Source: CAZCAQ01 sp964540135 | GTDB taxonomy: Bacteria > Patescibacteriota > WWE3 > UBA101185 > UBA10185 | Length of the DNA: 58,523 nucleotides | Direction: 5' to 3' | NCBI GenBank assembly: GCA_964540135.1 | Contig: CAZILK010000005.1 | Location: 1 to 58,523 of the forward strand | Shown here: one piece after another, positions 16,549-25,271 of the stretch | Position numbering within the stretch: the stretch's first letter is position 1 | How the letters are laid out: every line of letters starts with the position of its first letter | Notes under the pieces: generated by a model | Database searches by the model: none | What the model was told of the DNA's origin: nothing | What the model saw: the letters and a program-made list of their open reading frames with translations, nothing else | Translations under genes and position numbers: made by a program

Positions 16549-18810
16549 ATGAAACAAACCTTAGATAAAACCTATAAACATAAAGAGATCGAGCCAAAGA
16601 TTATTGCTAAGTGGGAGAGGGCTGGTGGGTTTAGTGTGAGACCGGATCCAGCCAAAAAACCTTACACTGTAATACTCCCTCCACCCAATGCATCGGGCGA
16701 GATGCATATGGGCAATATTTTAATGGTAGCAATAGAAGATCTTCTTGTGAGATGGAAGAGAATGCAGGGGTATAACGCCTTATGGGTGCCTGGTACCGAT
16801 CACGCTGGCTTTGAGACACAGACTACTTTTGAGAGAACACTCGCAAAGCAGAAGAAATCACGCTTTGATTTTGACAGGCAGACCTTGTACAACATGATCT
16901 GGGATTTTGTTCACGAAAACAAGTCACTCATCGAAACACAACTTAAACAAATGGGAGCAAGTGTAGATTGGTCAAAATACACCTTTACATTAGACGAGAG
17001 GTCAGTCAACACTGTAACCCAGACATTTGAGAAAATGGAGAAAGAGGGACTTGTTTACCGTAGCGATTACGTTGTTAATTACTCTTTTAAATGGGGGACT
17101 ACTTTTAGTGACGCTGAAGTTTCTTACAAAGAGGCTGTAAGCCCTTTGTATTACATAAAATACGGGCCATTGGTTGTTGCAACTATTCGTCCGGAGTCAA
17201 AGCTTGGCGATACTGCCCTTGCTGTTAATCCAAACGACACTCGGTATAAAAAATATATAGGTACCACAATTGAGTTTGATGATGTGTTGGGTAAGAATTC
17301 GTTACCTGTAATAGCTGATCCGAGTGTTGATATTGCTTTTGGTACAGGTGTTTTAAAAGTAACCCCTGCTCATTCCAAAGAAGACTACGAGATAGGCTTA
17401 AGACACAACCTGCCTGTTAAAAACGTAATAGGGTTGAATGGTAAAATGAATGAACTTGCCGGTAAGTACGCAGGACTAGCAGTATTAAAGTGTCGCGAAG
17501 CAGTAGTTGCCGATCTTAAAGAACTTGGTCTTTTGGAGAAAGTGGATGAAACTTACACCAATACAGTACCTGTGGATTACAGGAGTGGAGATTATATTGA
17601 AAACCTTGTACTTCCAAACTGGTTTGTTAAGACAGATCACAAAGATAAATCGCTGAAGGCAATGGCGGTAGATGCTATCAAATCAGGTAAGTTAAGTATT
17701 TATCCAAAGTGGCGTGAGGTTACTTATATTCAGTGGGTTGAGAATATGCGAGACTGGGCTATATCTCGTCAAATTGTTTGGGGTATAAGAATACCTGCTT
17801 GGTATGATTCAAAAACTAACCCGCAGATCACTGTGAGGTTTTTGACAAGCGAAGGTGTTCCCGTGACGGGAGAACTTGGGAAAATTCTTACAGAGTATAC
17901 TTTTGAAGAAATTGAATCAGGACTTCAATCTTTAATAGCTCCAAGATCTTGCTCTTATGTTATTTCACAAACAAAACCAGGAGAGGGTTATTTGCAAGAA
18001 ACAGACACTTTTGATACTTGGTTCTCAAGTGGGCAGTGGCCGCTCATAACCTTGGGCTATCCTGACTCAGAGTATTTTAAAGCCTTTTATCCATTGGATG
18101 TTTTAGAGACAGGTTGGGAGATTGTTACCAGGTGGGTATCACGGATGGTTATGTTTGGTTGTTATTTAACCGGTAAGCCTCCTTTTAAAAACATATATCT
18201 CCATGGGCATGTACGAGCCCTTGATGGTCGTAAGATGAGTAAGAGCCTTGGGAATCAAATTAACCCTAAGGAATATATTGAGAAATATGGTGTAGACGCT
18301 TTAAGGATGGGGCTTATTTTCGGAACCGCTAATGGGAAAGATTTTAGTTTCCCACACGATAAGGTTCTTGCTTATAGAAACTTTGCAAACAAACTTTGGA
18401 ACATGACAAGGTTTACAGGCCTTATGGCAGAGAGTGCTGGTGTTACTTTCGATGTAGCTTATACAAGGGAGAAAATTACTGCTTTTGCAAAAACAACTGA
18501 AGACAAAGAAATTCTTTCTGGGCTAAACGCTACGCTTATTGCGGTGAATGAGAATCTTGAAAAATATAGATTTGCTGAGGCTGGGGATAGCCTTTATCAT
18601 TTTGTGTGGGACGAACTTGCCGCTAAGTACATCGAGTATGTGAAAGATTCAGAAAACAAAGACGAAACATTAAAAATTCTTTATTACGTATTTACTGAGT
18701 GTTTGAAGATACTTCATCCTTTTATGCCTTTTATAACTGAGGAACTTTGGGAAGTATTGACTGAAAGTGATAAACCTCTGGCACTTGCTGATTGGCCGAC
18801 TACGCTTTAG
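16549..18810 (+). CDS. valS: Valyl-tRNA synthetase (compact)
   Basis: Class I synthetase charging tRNA-Val. The HIGH motif is PPPNASGEMHMGN, the CP1 editing domain lies between (about residues 200-340), and the KMSKS loop is DGRKMSKSLGN. It ends soon after the anticodon-binding domain (FITEELWEVL), so the C-terminal coiled-coil arm of longer ValS proteins is missing; 753 residues against the usual 860-950. It converges with rplY, eight bases apart. Confidence 0.96.
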   Translation: MKQTLDKTYKHKEIEPKIIAKWERAGGFSVRPDPAKKPYTVILPPPNASGEMHMGNILMVAIEDLLVRWKRMQGYNALWVPGTDHAGFETQTTFERTLAKQKKSRFDFDRQTLYNMIWDFVHENKSLIETQLKQMGASVDWSKYTFTLDERSVNTVTQTFEKMEKEGLVYRSDYVVNYSFKWGTTFSDAEVSYKEAVSPLYYIKYGPLVVATIRPESKLGDTALAVNPNDTRYKKYIGTTIEFDDVLGKNSLPVIADPSVDIAFGTGVLKVTPAHSKEDYEIGLRHNLPVKNVIGLNGKMNELAGKYAGLAVLKCREAVVADLKELGLLEKVDETYTNTVPVDYRSGDYIENLVLPNWFVKTDHKDKSLKAMAVDAIKSGKLSIYPKWREVTYIQWVENMRDWAISRQIVWGIRIPAWYDSKTNPQITVRFLTSEGVPVTGELGKILTEYTFEEIESGLQSLIAPRSCSYVISQTKPGEGYLQETDTFDTWFSSGQWPLITLGYPDSEYFKAFYPLDVLETGWEIVTRWVSRMVMFGCYLTGKPPFKNIYLHGHVRALDGRKMSKSLGNQINPKEYIEKYGVDALRMGLIFGTANGKDFSFPHDKVLAYRNFANKLWNMTRFTGLMAESAGVTFDVAYTREKITAFAKTTEDKEILSGLNATLIAVNENLEKYRFAEAGDSLYHFVWDELAAKYIEYVKDSENKDETLKILYYVFTECLKILHPFMPFITEELWEVLTESDKPLALADWPTTL

Positions 18811-18818
18811 AGAGTTAG

Positions 18819-19502
18819 TTATTTTTTAGGGTTATCTCTGGTACTGCCTACTTCAGTATCTTCTTCAGTAGCTGGTTTTTCTTTAGTTGCTTCAATATTT
18901 TCAAGGGCTTCAGCTTCTGTTACCGCCGCCTCTTCTTCGACTTCCTGCATTTGTGGGTAGTCTATTTTAACAACAAGCTCGTCCTCTTCTGCTTTTACCT
19001 TGACCTTATCTTTATTATACTTTAGCTCTGCTACAGTTACACCTTGACCGACCTCAGTTAGTGCTGATACATCGACATCAAAATGTGGAGGTAGGTCGGC
19101 TGGTAAACATTCAACTTCAATTGTGTCTAAAAGTGTGAGTAGCACACCTTCGCCACTTTTTAATAAAACATTGAGCTCTTCTCCTAGTACCTCTACTGGG
19201 ATTTCGGCTGTGATTTTTTCAAGTAAGTTTACTTTATAAAAGCCAGTGTGAATAAATTTCCCAGTTACAGGATCAAGTTGGACATCCTTAATCAAAACGC
19301 TTTGATTTTGACCATCAAGAGTTAGGTCAACAAGAGCTGTTTCGCCAACTGCGGTAAATACCTTGTTAAAGGCTTCATAGTCTACAGTTACATTAATTGA
19401 CTGAAGGTGTTTACCAAAGATTACCCCCGGTAATTCTCTTTGTTGTCTAAGGCTTTTTGCTCTTTTGCCTGTTTTTTCTCTAGGTTGTGCACTAATTTGC
19501 AT
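18819..19502 (-). CDS. rplY: 50S ribosomal protein bL25, CTC/TL5 form
   Basis: Binds 5S rRNA. The N-terminal bL25 domain (AQPREKTGKRAKSLRQQRELPGVIFGK) is followed by the beta-rich CTC-type C-terminal domain and an acidic tail rich in Glu (about 190-227). The 227-residue length fits the long form. Its 5' end overlaps the 3' end of the zinc-ribbon gene by 82 bases in another frame, so expression is probably coupled to that gene. Confidence 0.9.
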   Translation of the reverse strand: MQISAQPREKTGKRAKSLRQQRELPGVIFGKHLQSINVTVDYEAFNKVFTAVGETALVDLTLDGQNQSVLIKDVQLDPVTGKFIHTGFYKVNLLEKITAEIPVEVLGEELNVLLKSGEGVLLTLLDTIEVECLPADLPPHFDVDVSALTEVGQGVTVAELKYNKDKVKVKAEEDELVVKIDYPQMQEVEEEAAVTEAEALENIEATKEKPATEEDTEVGSTRDNPKK

Positions 19503-19801
19503 ATTGGTGTCTTTTGGACAAGCTTGTGAAGAGATAGGATCTCGTCATAGCTTATTGTTTTTGCTCCTATAAACTTTTTAATTTCGTAAGCCTGTAAGTC
19601 TGATACAAGTGGGGCCATGCCGTTACCGGCAACCGTTATTGTTATCATACTTTCAGCGCTGCAGTGAGGGCATTTTGCGTGCGCGATGAGTGCTACAGGG
19701 ACTTCGCTTACGGTTGTAAACTCTGCTCCTTCCATGCTCGCCCCGCATTTATAACAGTATGTTTTGGCAAGGTGTTTTTGTATTTGGTGCTTTTCGAGCA
19801 T
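19421..19801 (-). CDS. Conserved zinc-ribbon protein of unknown function
   Basis: From ATG 19801 (MLEKHQIQKHLAKTYC) it has 126 residues with a CYKCG...CPHC zinc ribbon (about residues 16-46), a region AESMITITVAGNGMAPLVSDL, and a Lys-rich tail. The longer in-frame start at 19855 adds 18 residues that do not look family-like. Proteins of this shape recur in CPR genomes, but no function is known to me. The C-terminal 27 codons overlap rplY, an unusually long same-strand overlap. The pairing with a ribosomal protein may point to a translation-linked role; this is inference. Confidence 0.65.
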   Translation of the reverse strand: MLEKHQIQKHLAKTYCYKCGASMEGAEFTTVSEVPVALIAHAKCPHCSAESMITITVAGNGMAPLVSDLQAYEIKKFIGAKTISYDEILSLHKLVQKTPICKLVHNLEKKQAKEQKALDNKENYRG

Positions 19802-19868
19802 AATCGTTAGCCTTAACTGCAGGGGTATTCTACTATGCCGGTAGCTATTAAGCAACGAATAACTTGGG

Positions 19869-22800
19869 TTAGAAACTTAGTGAAAACACCTTGTTTTGGT
19901 CAAGAATAGTTTTAGTTAAAAACTGTGTCCCGTACGTTTTTTTGGCAATTCTATCGTGCACCGTTTTGCCAAAAGGCGGGGTAAAACCAAACGCTATGTT
20001 GTCTGCCAGGGTACCGGGCTGTTTTTGCCAATAAAGTGAGTAGTTATTATCACCGTTTCTTACATTGAGGCTTTGAGGTAAGTCATATGTTATCACAAGC
20101 TTAGCTCTTTCATTTGGTTTCACTCTTACTAAGAAAGCAAAGCTTGTATAGTTTTCAGCACGCCCTATACTAGCACTTTTTAGTAGATCGACTGGGTTTT
20201 TTGTGATATCTGCATAAAATGTGTCTACTTCACTTGCACTTTCTTCCTCACTCTCCTCGCTTTCGACTTCTTCGAGTGTTTTAGGTCCTTCTGCTTTTTT
20301 TAGTTCAATTAGTTTGCCGTCTTTACCGTACATAGAAAGCTTGGCTCCGGTTAGTTTAGTTCCTTGTTGGGTGAAAACTCGGACATAGTTTTTATATTCT
20401 CCTCCCGGCCATGCATAGTCTGTGCCTGTATGGGTATAGTTTAGTGTTAGCTCTCCTCTGAGAACACCGTCTCTTGTTTGAGAGCTAACTTTATACGCCA
20501 TATCGTTTTTAATGAAATAGTTTGCTTTGTTGCCTCCGAGATTTGCGTTCACGACGTAGAGATAGTCGCCCGATGTTTTAGCAAAGCCGCCGTTCCAGTT
20601 ATATTTTTCAAGGATTGTGTTTACCGGACTGTTTGTCAGGTTTATTAAGATGTGATTCCCTGTTAGATTTTTTGTAATGGTGTTAAAAAGACTAGGCATC
20701 TTTTCTTTTGGCAATGCAAAGAGCTTTTCTAGGAGCTTACTGCCAAGCACTGTTAAAAATGATCTTTTTTGTGATTCACCGTCCTTATAGTTAAATTCGC
20801 TATGAAATTGGGTTTTTTGATACAAATTTTGTGAGGTTATTTCTTCGTTATACGCAGTTAGGAATACCGGACCAGTTACATCTAATAGGCCTTTTACAAA
20901 TTCCAAATCAAGAGCTATAACGCCGTCAAATTCAGTTCCATCGACTTGGTAAAAGAGTTCCCTTATTGTTTGAGAAGCTTTTTTAAAATTAGGGTCCCAA
21001 TTCGCGTTTCTAATAAATAGAGTCTCTTCGCCAAGCATCTGGGTTATAGGTGCTGGTGCTTTAGTTTTGGCGTCTTTTAGCTCAAGCTGCCCGTCAGGGT
21101 TGTATATATCGTCAATCTTTAGGTTTTTAACCTTACCGTTTCCTAGCTCAAGTACGGCGTATGAGCCTATAAAACCGCCAGTAGGTCTTAGTTCATTTGA
21201 GTTTTGGAATAAGATCAGGTATTTTCGTGGTTCACTAACCCCCAAAATGTTTACAAGATCTCTTGAAAGAATCTCTACATCACTTGTAACTCCTTGAGCT
21301 ATGCTTAAACTGTTTTTGTAGCCATCTATTTTTTGTTGGTAACTTTTTGGGAGTGCTGTGGTATTAATTTCATCTGCCATCGCTTTTGCAAGTGTTAGGT
21401 TGCCTTTGGCAGTTTTTACATAAAAATTTGTGCTCTCGAGTTGTTGTGGAGTTATTTTATTTGGTAGATCAAGTCTAAGGACACTCCATAGGTCGTAGAA
21501 CGGCTCTCCAGCTTTTGAGCCAAAATATAGTGCTTTTGCTAAGTTTTCCGCCGAACCGAGTGTATTTTGAACAGCTTTATAAGTCTCACTTTTACCTGTA
21601 ATTTTAAAAAGCCAAGTTGTTGCCCTAAGAGAATTTTGTGCTTTTTGGAAATCAACGTATGCTTTGTTTGCGGCGCTTTGTGCTTTTGCTGTATTAAGCT
21701 GCAGTAGATAAGTTCCCACAGAATCCAGTTGCTTACTAGCATGCCTTGTGAAATAAAAGGTCTGTGCTAAAGGGATAATAACTGCGGCAATGATTATAAT
21801 GATGATTGGCGTCGTGAACTTTAGTGTATTACCTACTGCACGCTTGAGTCTTACAACGCCGTTATTCTTTTGAGGAGTCGCCTCTGTAATCCTGGATACT
21901 TGTTTTTGCATTATTACAGCTGATTCTTTTGGTTTTACTTCCTGTTGCTTAACTTCAGGCTGTTTAACCTCTTGTTGTTTCACTTTTCTTGTAAAGAAAG
22001 GGAGTTTAAAAGGCGCTTTTTTTGTTTCTTCCTTCGCAGCTGGAGGTTGTACTGGAGCTGGTGTTTGAGGAAGGATGCTGTCTGTCTCTTGAAGCTTATG
22101 TTTGTTTTTATTTTCTATCAGTTTATTTGGCTTAAAAGAGTGTTCATTTGTTTCATAGCCGTACCACTTCAGTGTCTTTAATATCCCTTCTTTAAATGGT
22201 ACTTTTTGCTCCCACTCTAGTTCGTGGATGTTTGTTGTATCAGGTTCCACAAATCTGTGTTGTGTTTCGCCCGTTTTTTGCTTGAATTCTATGTTTAGTT
22301 CGCGACTTGCGATACTTTTTAACAAATAGATGATTTCAAGAGTGGTATAAGGCTCTGTTGCTGTAAGTGAGTAAATCTTGCCCTTAGTGTCTTCGTTAAA
22401 AAGTGCTTTGATTATTCCTGCTACAGCATCGGAAATGTATAAATAATAGTTCTTTTCGGTACCCTCTCCGTATAGTTTTAAATTCTGATCGTCTAAAAGA
22501 TCTTTAACAGCAAGATTAAGATCCTCAGTGTTTGTTAATGGCATTCTTGGGCCATAGATCTTGGGCACCCTAACAATACGAGTGTTTAGATCGTATTTTT
22601 TATAGTATTCCCAAACAAGTGCCTCGGCGTATCTTTTAGCTTCGATCAACGAGTATTTTCTTTCTTCATACTCTGTTTTTCCGAAGTAGTGCGCTAGATT
22701 TAGAGATGAAAGAAGACCTTGGTAGACATCGATTGATGAGACAAGCAAAAACTTTGCTTCGCATTTTTGAGCGAAGTCTAAAAGGTTCTTGGTTCCAAGC

Positions 22801-23126
22801 GAGTTTGCAAGTAATGTATCGAGTCCCCAGCCATTAGCATATGCATAAGTCTCAACACCGGTTAAATGAAAAACATAGTCTACACTCTCTATTTCTTGTG
22901 GAAGCCCTACATTAATATCGCAGTCAAAGAACGCGAAATTCTCATTTTTCAACAGTGCTTCGGTGTGAATCTCTTTGCCCGCAACATTTAAGCTATCTAC
23001 TACTACAACATTTACTTTTTGTTCGAGTAGCACCTCGGCAATATGCGCTCCAATGAAGCCACCCCCTCCTGCGAGAAGGACTGTTGGTGAGAGTACGGAT
23101 TTTCTTACAATTTTATTTTTCGACAT
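19869..23126 (-). CDS. Fusion of an SDR epimerase-like domain and a membrane DUF4012 domain
   Basis: 1085 residues. Residues 15-330 form an extended short-chain dehydrogenase/reductase with the NAD loop GGGGFIG (20-26). The catalytic YxxxK is not intact: the Lys164 of EAKRYAE has Leu, not Tyr, four residues before it. Residues about 345-425 are a Pro/Gln/Lys-rich linker with KQQEVKQPEVKQQEV repeats. One transmembrane segment (about 432-452) is followed by an outside DUF4012 domain with its hallmark ELRPTGGFIGSY. DUF4012 proteins occur with surface polysaccharide genes; a Wzz-like gene is divergent here. A sugar-nucleotide sensor or scaffold for glycan assembly is inferred. Confidence 0.82.
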   Translation of the reverse strand: MSKNKIVRKSVLSPTVLLAGGGGFIGAHIAEVLLEQKVNVVVVDSLNVAGKEIHTEALLKNENFAFFDCDINVGLPQEIESVDYVFHLTGVETYAYANGWGLDTLLANSLGTKNLLDFAQKCEAKFLLVSSIDVYQGLLSSLNLAHYFGKTEYEERKYSLIEAKRYAEALVWEYYKKYDLNTRIVRVPKIYGPRMPLTNTEDLNLAVKDLLDDQNLKLYGEGTEKNYYLYISDAVAGIIKALFNEDTKGKIYSLTATEPYTTLEIIYLLKSIASRELNIEFKQKTGETQHRFVEPDTTNIHELEWEQKVPFKEGILKTLKWYGYETNEHSFKPNKLIENKNKHKLQETDSILPQTPAPVQPPAAKEETKKAPFKLPFFTRKVKQQEVKQPEVKQQEVKPKESAVIMQKQVSRITEATPQKNNGVVRLKRAVGNTLKFTTPIIIIIIAAVIIPLAQTFYFTRHASKQLDSVGTYLLQLNTAKAQSAANKAYVDFQKAQNSLRATTWLFKITGKSETYKAVQNTLGSAENLAKALYFGSKAGEPFYDLWSVLRLDLPNKITPQQLESTNFYVKTAKGNLTLAKAMADEINTTALPKSYQQKIDGYKNSLSIAQGVTSDVEILSRDLVNILGVSEPRKYLILFQNSNELRPTGGFIGSYAVLELGNGKVKNLKIDDIYNPDGQLELKDAKTKAPAPITQMLGEETLFIRNANWDPNFKKASQTIRELFYQVDGTEFDGVIALDLEFVKGLLDVTGPVFLTAYNEEITSQNLYQKTQFHSEFNYKDGESQKRSFLTVLGSKLLEKLFALPKEKMPSLFNTITKNLTGNHILINLTNSPVNTILEKYNWNGGFAKTSGDYLYVVNANLGGNKANYFIKNDMAYKVSSQTRDGVLRGELTLNYTHTGTDYAWPGGEYKNYVRVFTQQGTKLTGAKLSMYGKDGKLIELKKAEGPKTLEEVESEESEEESASEVDTFYADITKNPVDLLKSASIGRAENYTSFAFLVRVKPNERAKLVITYDLPQSLNVRNGDNNYSLYWQKQPGTLADNIAFGFTPPFGKTVHDRIAKKTYGTQFLTKTILDQNKVFSLSF

Positions 23127-23210
23127 AGGGCAGGTTTTATTGGTTGTGCTAGTGATAGTATAGGTTTTTTTTAGGTTTTAATGCAATAATTTGGTGGTAT
23201 AATATTCTCA

Positions 23211-23825
23211 ATGAGTTTAGCAAGTTTTTTCCTTTTATATAAACAAAAGGCCTTAATTCCCGTAATGGGAGCTATCGTTGGGCTGGTTCTTGGTTTGGGT
23301 TTGTACTTTTTACTTCCGGTTAAATATATTGCTTCTGGGTCAATGTTTGTTGTAAGGCAGGTGGAAGAAGTACCAACTGAATTCAATTACGAAGGGTATT
23401 ATTCCTCGCTTTCCTCTTTTAATTACACCCAATCTTTAGCAGCACTTCTTGAAACAGATGATATTAGAGGAGGAGTCCTTAGAAGACTTGATCTTCCGGT
23501 GACAAAAGAGAATCTTAAAAATCTAAAAAAATCAGTTGATGTGAAAAAAACTACCACACAAGTATTAACATTTGTTACAAAAGATACTAATCCTAAACAA
23601 GCTACAGCTATTTGGAAAGCATACGCTCAAGAATTAAAAACTGTGACCACAAGAGTTAATCAGTTTGGTGATTCAGGGCTCATCCCTGTACAGCTTATAG
23701 CTAACCCTGTTGTTTATCAGGGTTTTTCAAACATATTTGTAAGTGGTCTTGCCGGTGTTTTCCTTGGTTTTTTTCTCGGATCTTTTATTATCAGCATCTA
23801 TATTTTCATAAAGGCGGCTAAGTAA
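23211..23825 (+). CDS. Wzz/YveK-like polysaccharide chain-length or co-polymerase protein
   Basis: 204 residues with a membrane segment near each end (about 15-37 and 172-198) and an extracytoplasmic helical region between. Features are VKYIASGSMFVVRQV after the first helix and a helix after the second, the layout of chain-length-determinant proteins. It probably sets glycan length with a Wzy-type polymerase. A perfect TATAAT (23198-23203) ends seven bases before the ATG. The stop overlaps the next start by one base (TAATG). Confidence 0.75.
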   Translation: MSLASFFLLYKQKALIPVMGAIVGLVLGLGLYFLLPVKYIASGSMFVVRQVEEVPTEFNYEGYYSSLSSFNYTQSLAALLETDDIRGGVLRRLDLPVTKENLKNLKKSVDVKKTTTQVLTFVTKDTNPKQATAIWKAYAQELKTVTTRVNQFGDSGLIPVQLIANPVVYQGFSNIFVSGLAGVFLGFFLGSFIISIYIFIKAAK

Positions 23826-24220
23826 TGTTTTTGTATACAGACGGTGGAGCAAGAGGTAATCCAGGTCCTTCGTCAGGAGCTGCTGTTTTATACAACGACA
23901 AAAACGAGCTAGTGTTTGAGAAGTCAGAGTACTACGGTATAGGAACCAATAACCAAGCCGAGTATAAAGCACTTTTGCTTGGAATTAACGAGTGTTTAAA
24001 GACAGGAGTTACTCGGGTTGAGTGTTTTCTAGATAGTGAGCTTGTGGTTAAACAGCTAAACGGTTTTTACAAAGTCAAAGAACCCTCACTATCTCTCCTT
24101 TTTGCCGAGATTAAAGCGTTGTTATCGAAATTCGACTCCGTAGCTTTTACCCATATACCTAGGTCAAAGAATAAAATTGCAGACAGTTTGGTAAACAAAG
24201 TTCTTGATACCAGGAGTTAG
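23825..24220 (+). CDS. rnhA: RNase HI family protein
   Basis: 131 residues with the RNase H fold and its carboxylates: DGGARGNPG (Asp7), NNQAEYKALL (the Glu), LDSELVVKQLNG (the Asp) and the late NKIADSLVN Asp. This is the short RnhA/YpdQ-like branch without a hybrid-binding domain. It degrades RNA in RNA-DNA hybrids. It is part of the Wzz-RNase H-nucleotidyltransferase run with one-base and zero-base junctions. Confidence 0.88.
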   Translation: MFLYTDGGARGNPGPSSGAAVLYNDKNELVFEKSEYYGIGTNNQAEYKALLLGINECLKTGVTRVECFLDSELVVKQLNGFYKVKEPSLSLLFAEIKALLSKFDSVAFTHIPRSKNKIADSLVNKVLDTRS

Positions 24221-25093
24221 ATGGTAAAAAAGAAGCTTAATTATAAATTTGTAGGATGCGAGAAGGCGGTCTACGAAACCCTTTGTTACTTTGGTGTTTT
24301 TAACTACCCAGTCTCACTATACAGGCTTTGCACGTTTTTGATCTCAGCTGTTCCTTATTCAGCAGGCGAAGTATTGCAGGCACTTAAATTGCTCCAAAAT
24401 GACGGTGTGATCAGAAACTACAACGGGTTATACATTCTCGCTCATCTTGATCCTGTACCTGCGGCAGACAGGGCAGTGTTTTCTGATAAGTCGCTTGAGC
24501 GCGTGCTTTTTGCTTGTAATTATTTAAAAAAAATACCATGGATTTTATTTATAGGTGTGACAGGTTCTGTTGCTGCAAAAAACGCAACTTCAGATGATGA
24601 TATAGATATCTTAATTATTACCGAGGACAGCAGGCTTTGGTTATCACGGTTTTTTGTAGTGAGTGTTCTTAAAATACTTAAGCTTTATAGATCAGATAAG
24701 AATTTTGAAAATAAAGTTTGCCCGAACCTTTTTATTTCCAGATCAGCTATTAACTGGGAACACGATAAAAATGTGTATATCGCACATGATATTTGTTCCA
24801 TGATGCCGGTGTTTGAAAGAGAAGGGATGTATTTTGAATTTTTAACCGCAAACAAATGGGTTCGCACCTATTTCTCAAACTTCATTTTTACTCTTGAAGA
24901 AAAGAGCTTAAACAAAATTAAAAAAACAAACACTCTCTTAAGTTTTTTTAACAAAGTCTTCATGCTGTTTCAAATTCAATATATGAGAGGAAAAATAACT
25001 TCCGAAAAGGTAACTCCTACGATCGCTCACTTTAATAGAGACGACAGTAAACCTGTGGTACTTTCAGCTTTCCAGAAATTAGTAGATAAATAA
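24221..25093 (+). CDS. Nucleotidyltransferase-like protein with winged-helix N-terminus
   Basis: 290 residues. The first ~85 look like a winged helix (YETLCYFGVFNYPVSLYRL, then a helix-turn-helix and LQNDGVIRNYNGLYIL). This is followed by a polymerase-beta-type nucleotidyltransferase core GVTGSVAAKNATSDDDIDILII (read as GS...DDDID), where the acidic pair would bind the metal. The C-terminal half is helical. The start directly follows the RNase H stop codon. The substrate is unknown; such proteins modify proteins, RNA or small molecules. Confidence 0.6.
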   Translation: MVKKKLNYKFVGCEKAVYETLCYFGVFNYPVSLYRLCTFLISAVPYSAGEVLQALKLLQNDGVIRNYNGLYILAHLDPVPAADRAVFSDKSLERVLFACNYLKKIPWILFIGVTGSVAAKNATSDDDIDILIITEDSRLWLSRFFVVSVLKILKLYRSDKNFENKVCPNLFISRSAINWEHDKNVYIAHDICSMMPVFEREGMYFEFLTANKWVRTYFSNFIFTLEEKSLNKIKKTNTLLSFFNKVFMLFQIQYMRGKITSEKVTPTIAHFNRDDSKPVVLSAFQKLVDK

Positions 25094-25096
25094 GTA

Positions 25097-25127
25097 TTGA
25101 CAATCTGGCACTCTAATTGATAGAGTG
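25097..25127 (+). promoter_or_regulatory. Promoter with CIRCE-like (HrcA) operator
   Basis: TTGACA (25097-25102) is followed by CACTC (25109-25113), a nine-base spacer and GAGTG (25123-25127). A weak -10 (TAGAGT, 25121-25126) sits 18 bases after the -35. The inverted repeat has the CIRCE geometry (arm-N9-arm) and 14 of 18 consensus arm positions. It occupies the promoter, as HrcA sites do. The groES promoter in this window has a similar element. Confidence 0.55.
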
Positions 25128-25129
25128 AT

Positions 25130-25271
25130 AGAGGACTGGGGAACACTTTTACGAAAAGAAAAGTCTGAGGTTAAGAAAAAAGCATAGCTTTTTTACATAG
25201 GCTTAACCTTAGTTTTGTGTTTGGTGAACTACAGTACGCTACAATAAGCACTCCTTAACCGGAGTGCTTTT
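25130..25271 (+). ncRNA. Candidate heat-shock-controlled small RNA
   Basis: A transcript from the CIRCE-like promoter to the hairpin at 25246-25269 would be about 140 bases with no convincing gene. Its core is a long hairpin: CUGAGGUUAAG (25165-25175) pairs with 25202-25212 (one G-U), and inside it AAAAAAGC (25176-25183) pairs with GCUUUUUU (25187-25194). A 20-codon frame starting GTG (25125-25187; product beginning VIEDWGTLLRKEK) is an alternative. However, its start lies inside the operator. It matches none of the RNA families I can recognise by eye. Confidence 0.4.
25246..25271. terminator. Bidirectional hairpin terminator between convergent units
   Basis: AAGCACTCC (25246-25254), a six-base loop and GGAGTGCTT (25261-25269) form a perfect nine-base stem followed by TTTTA on the plus strand. 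It touches the stop codon of the leftward M16 peptidase gene (25270-25272) and would end the rightward small transcript. The T-run is short on both strands, so efficiency is uncertain. Confidence 0.6.

Noticed and set aside
25125..25187. 20-codon GTG frame in the candidate heat-shock transcript as a gene
   Set aside because: Its start overlaps the operator and -10 region and its end lies in the hairpin; kept only as an alternative in the RNA entry.
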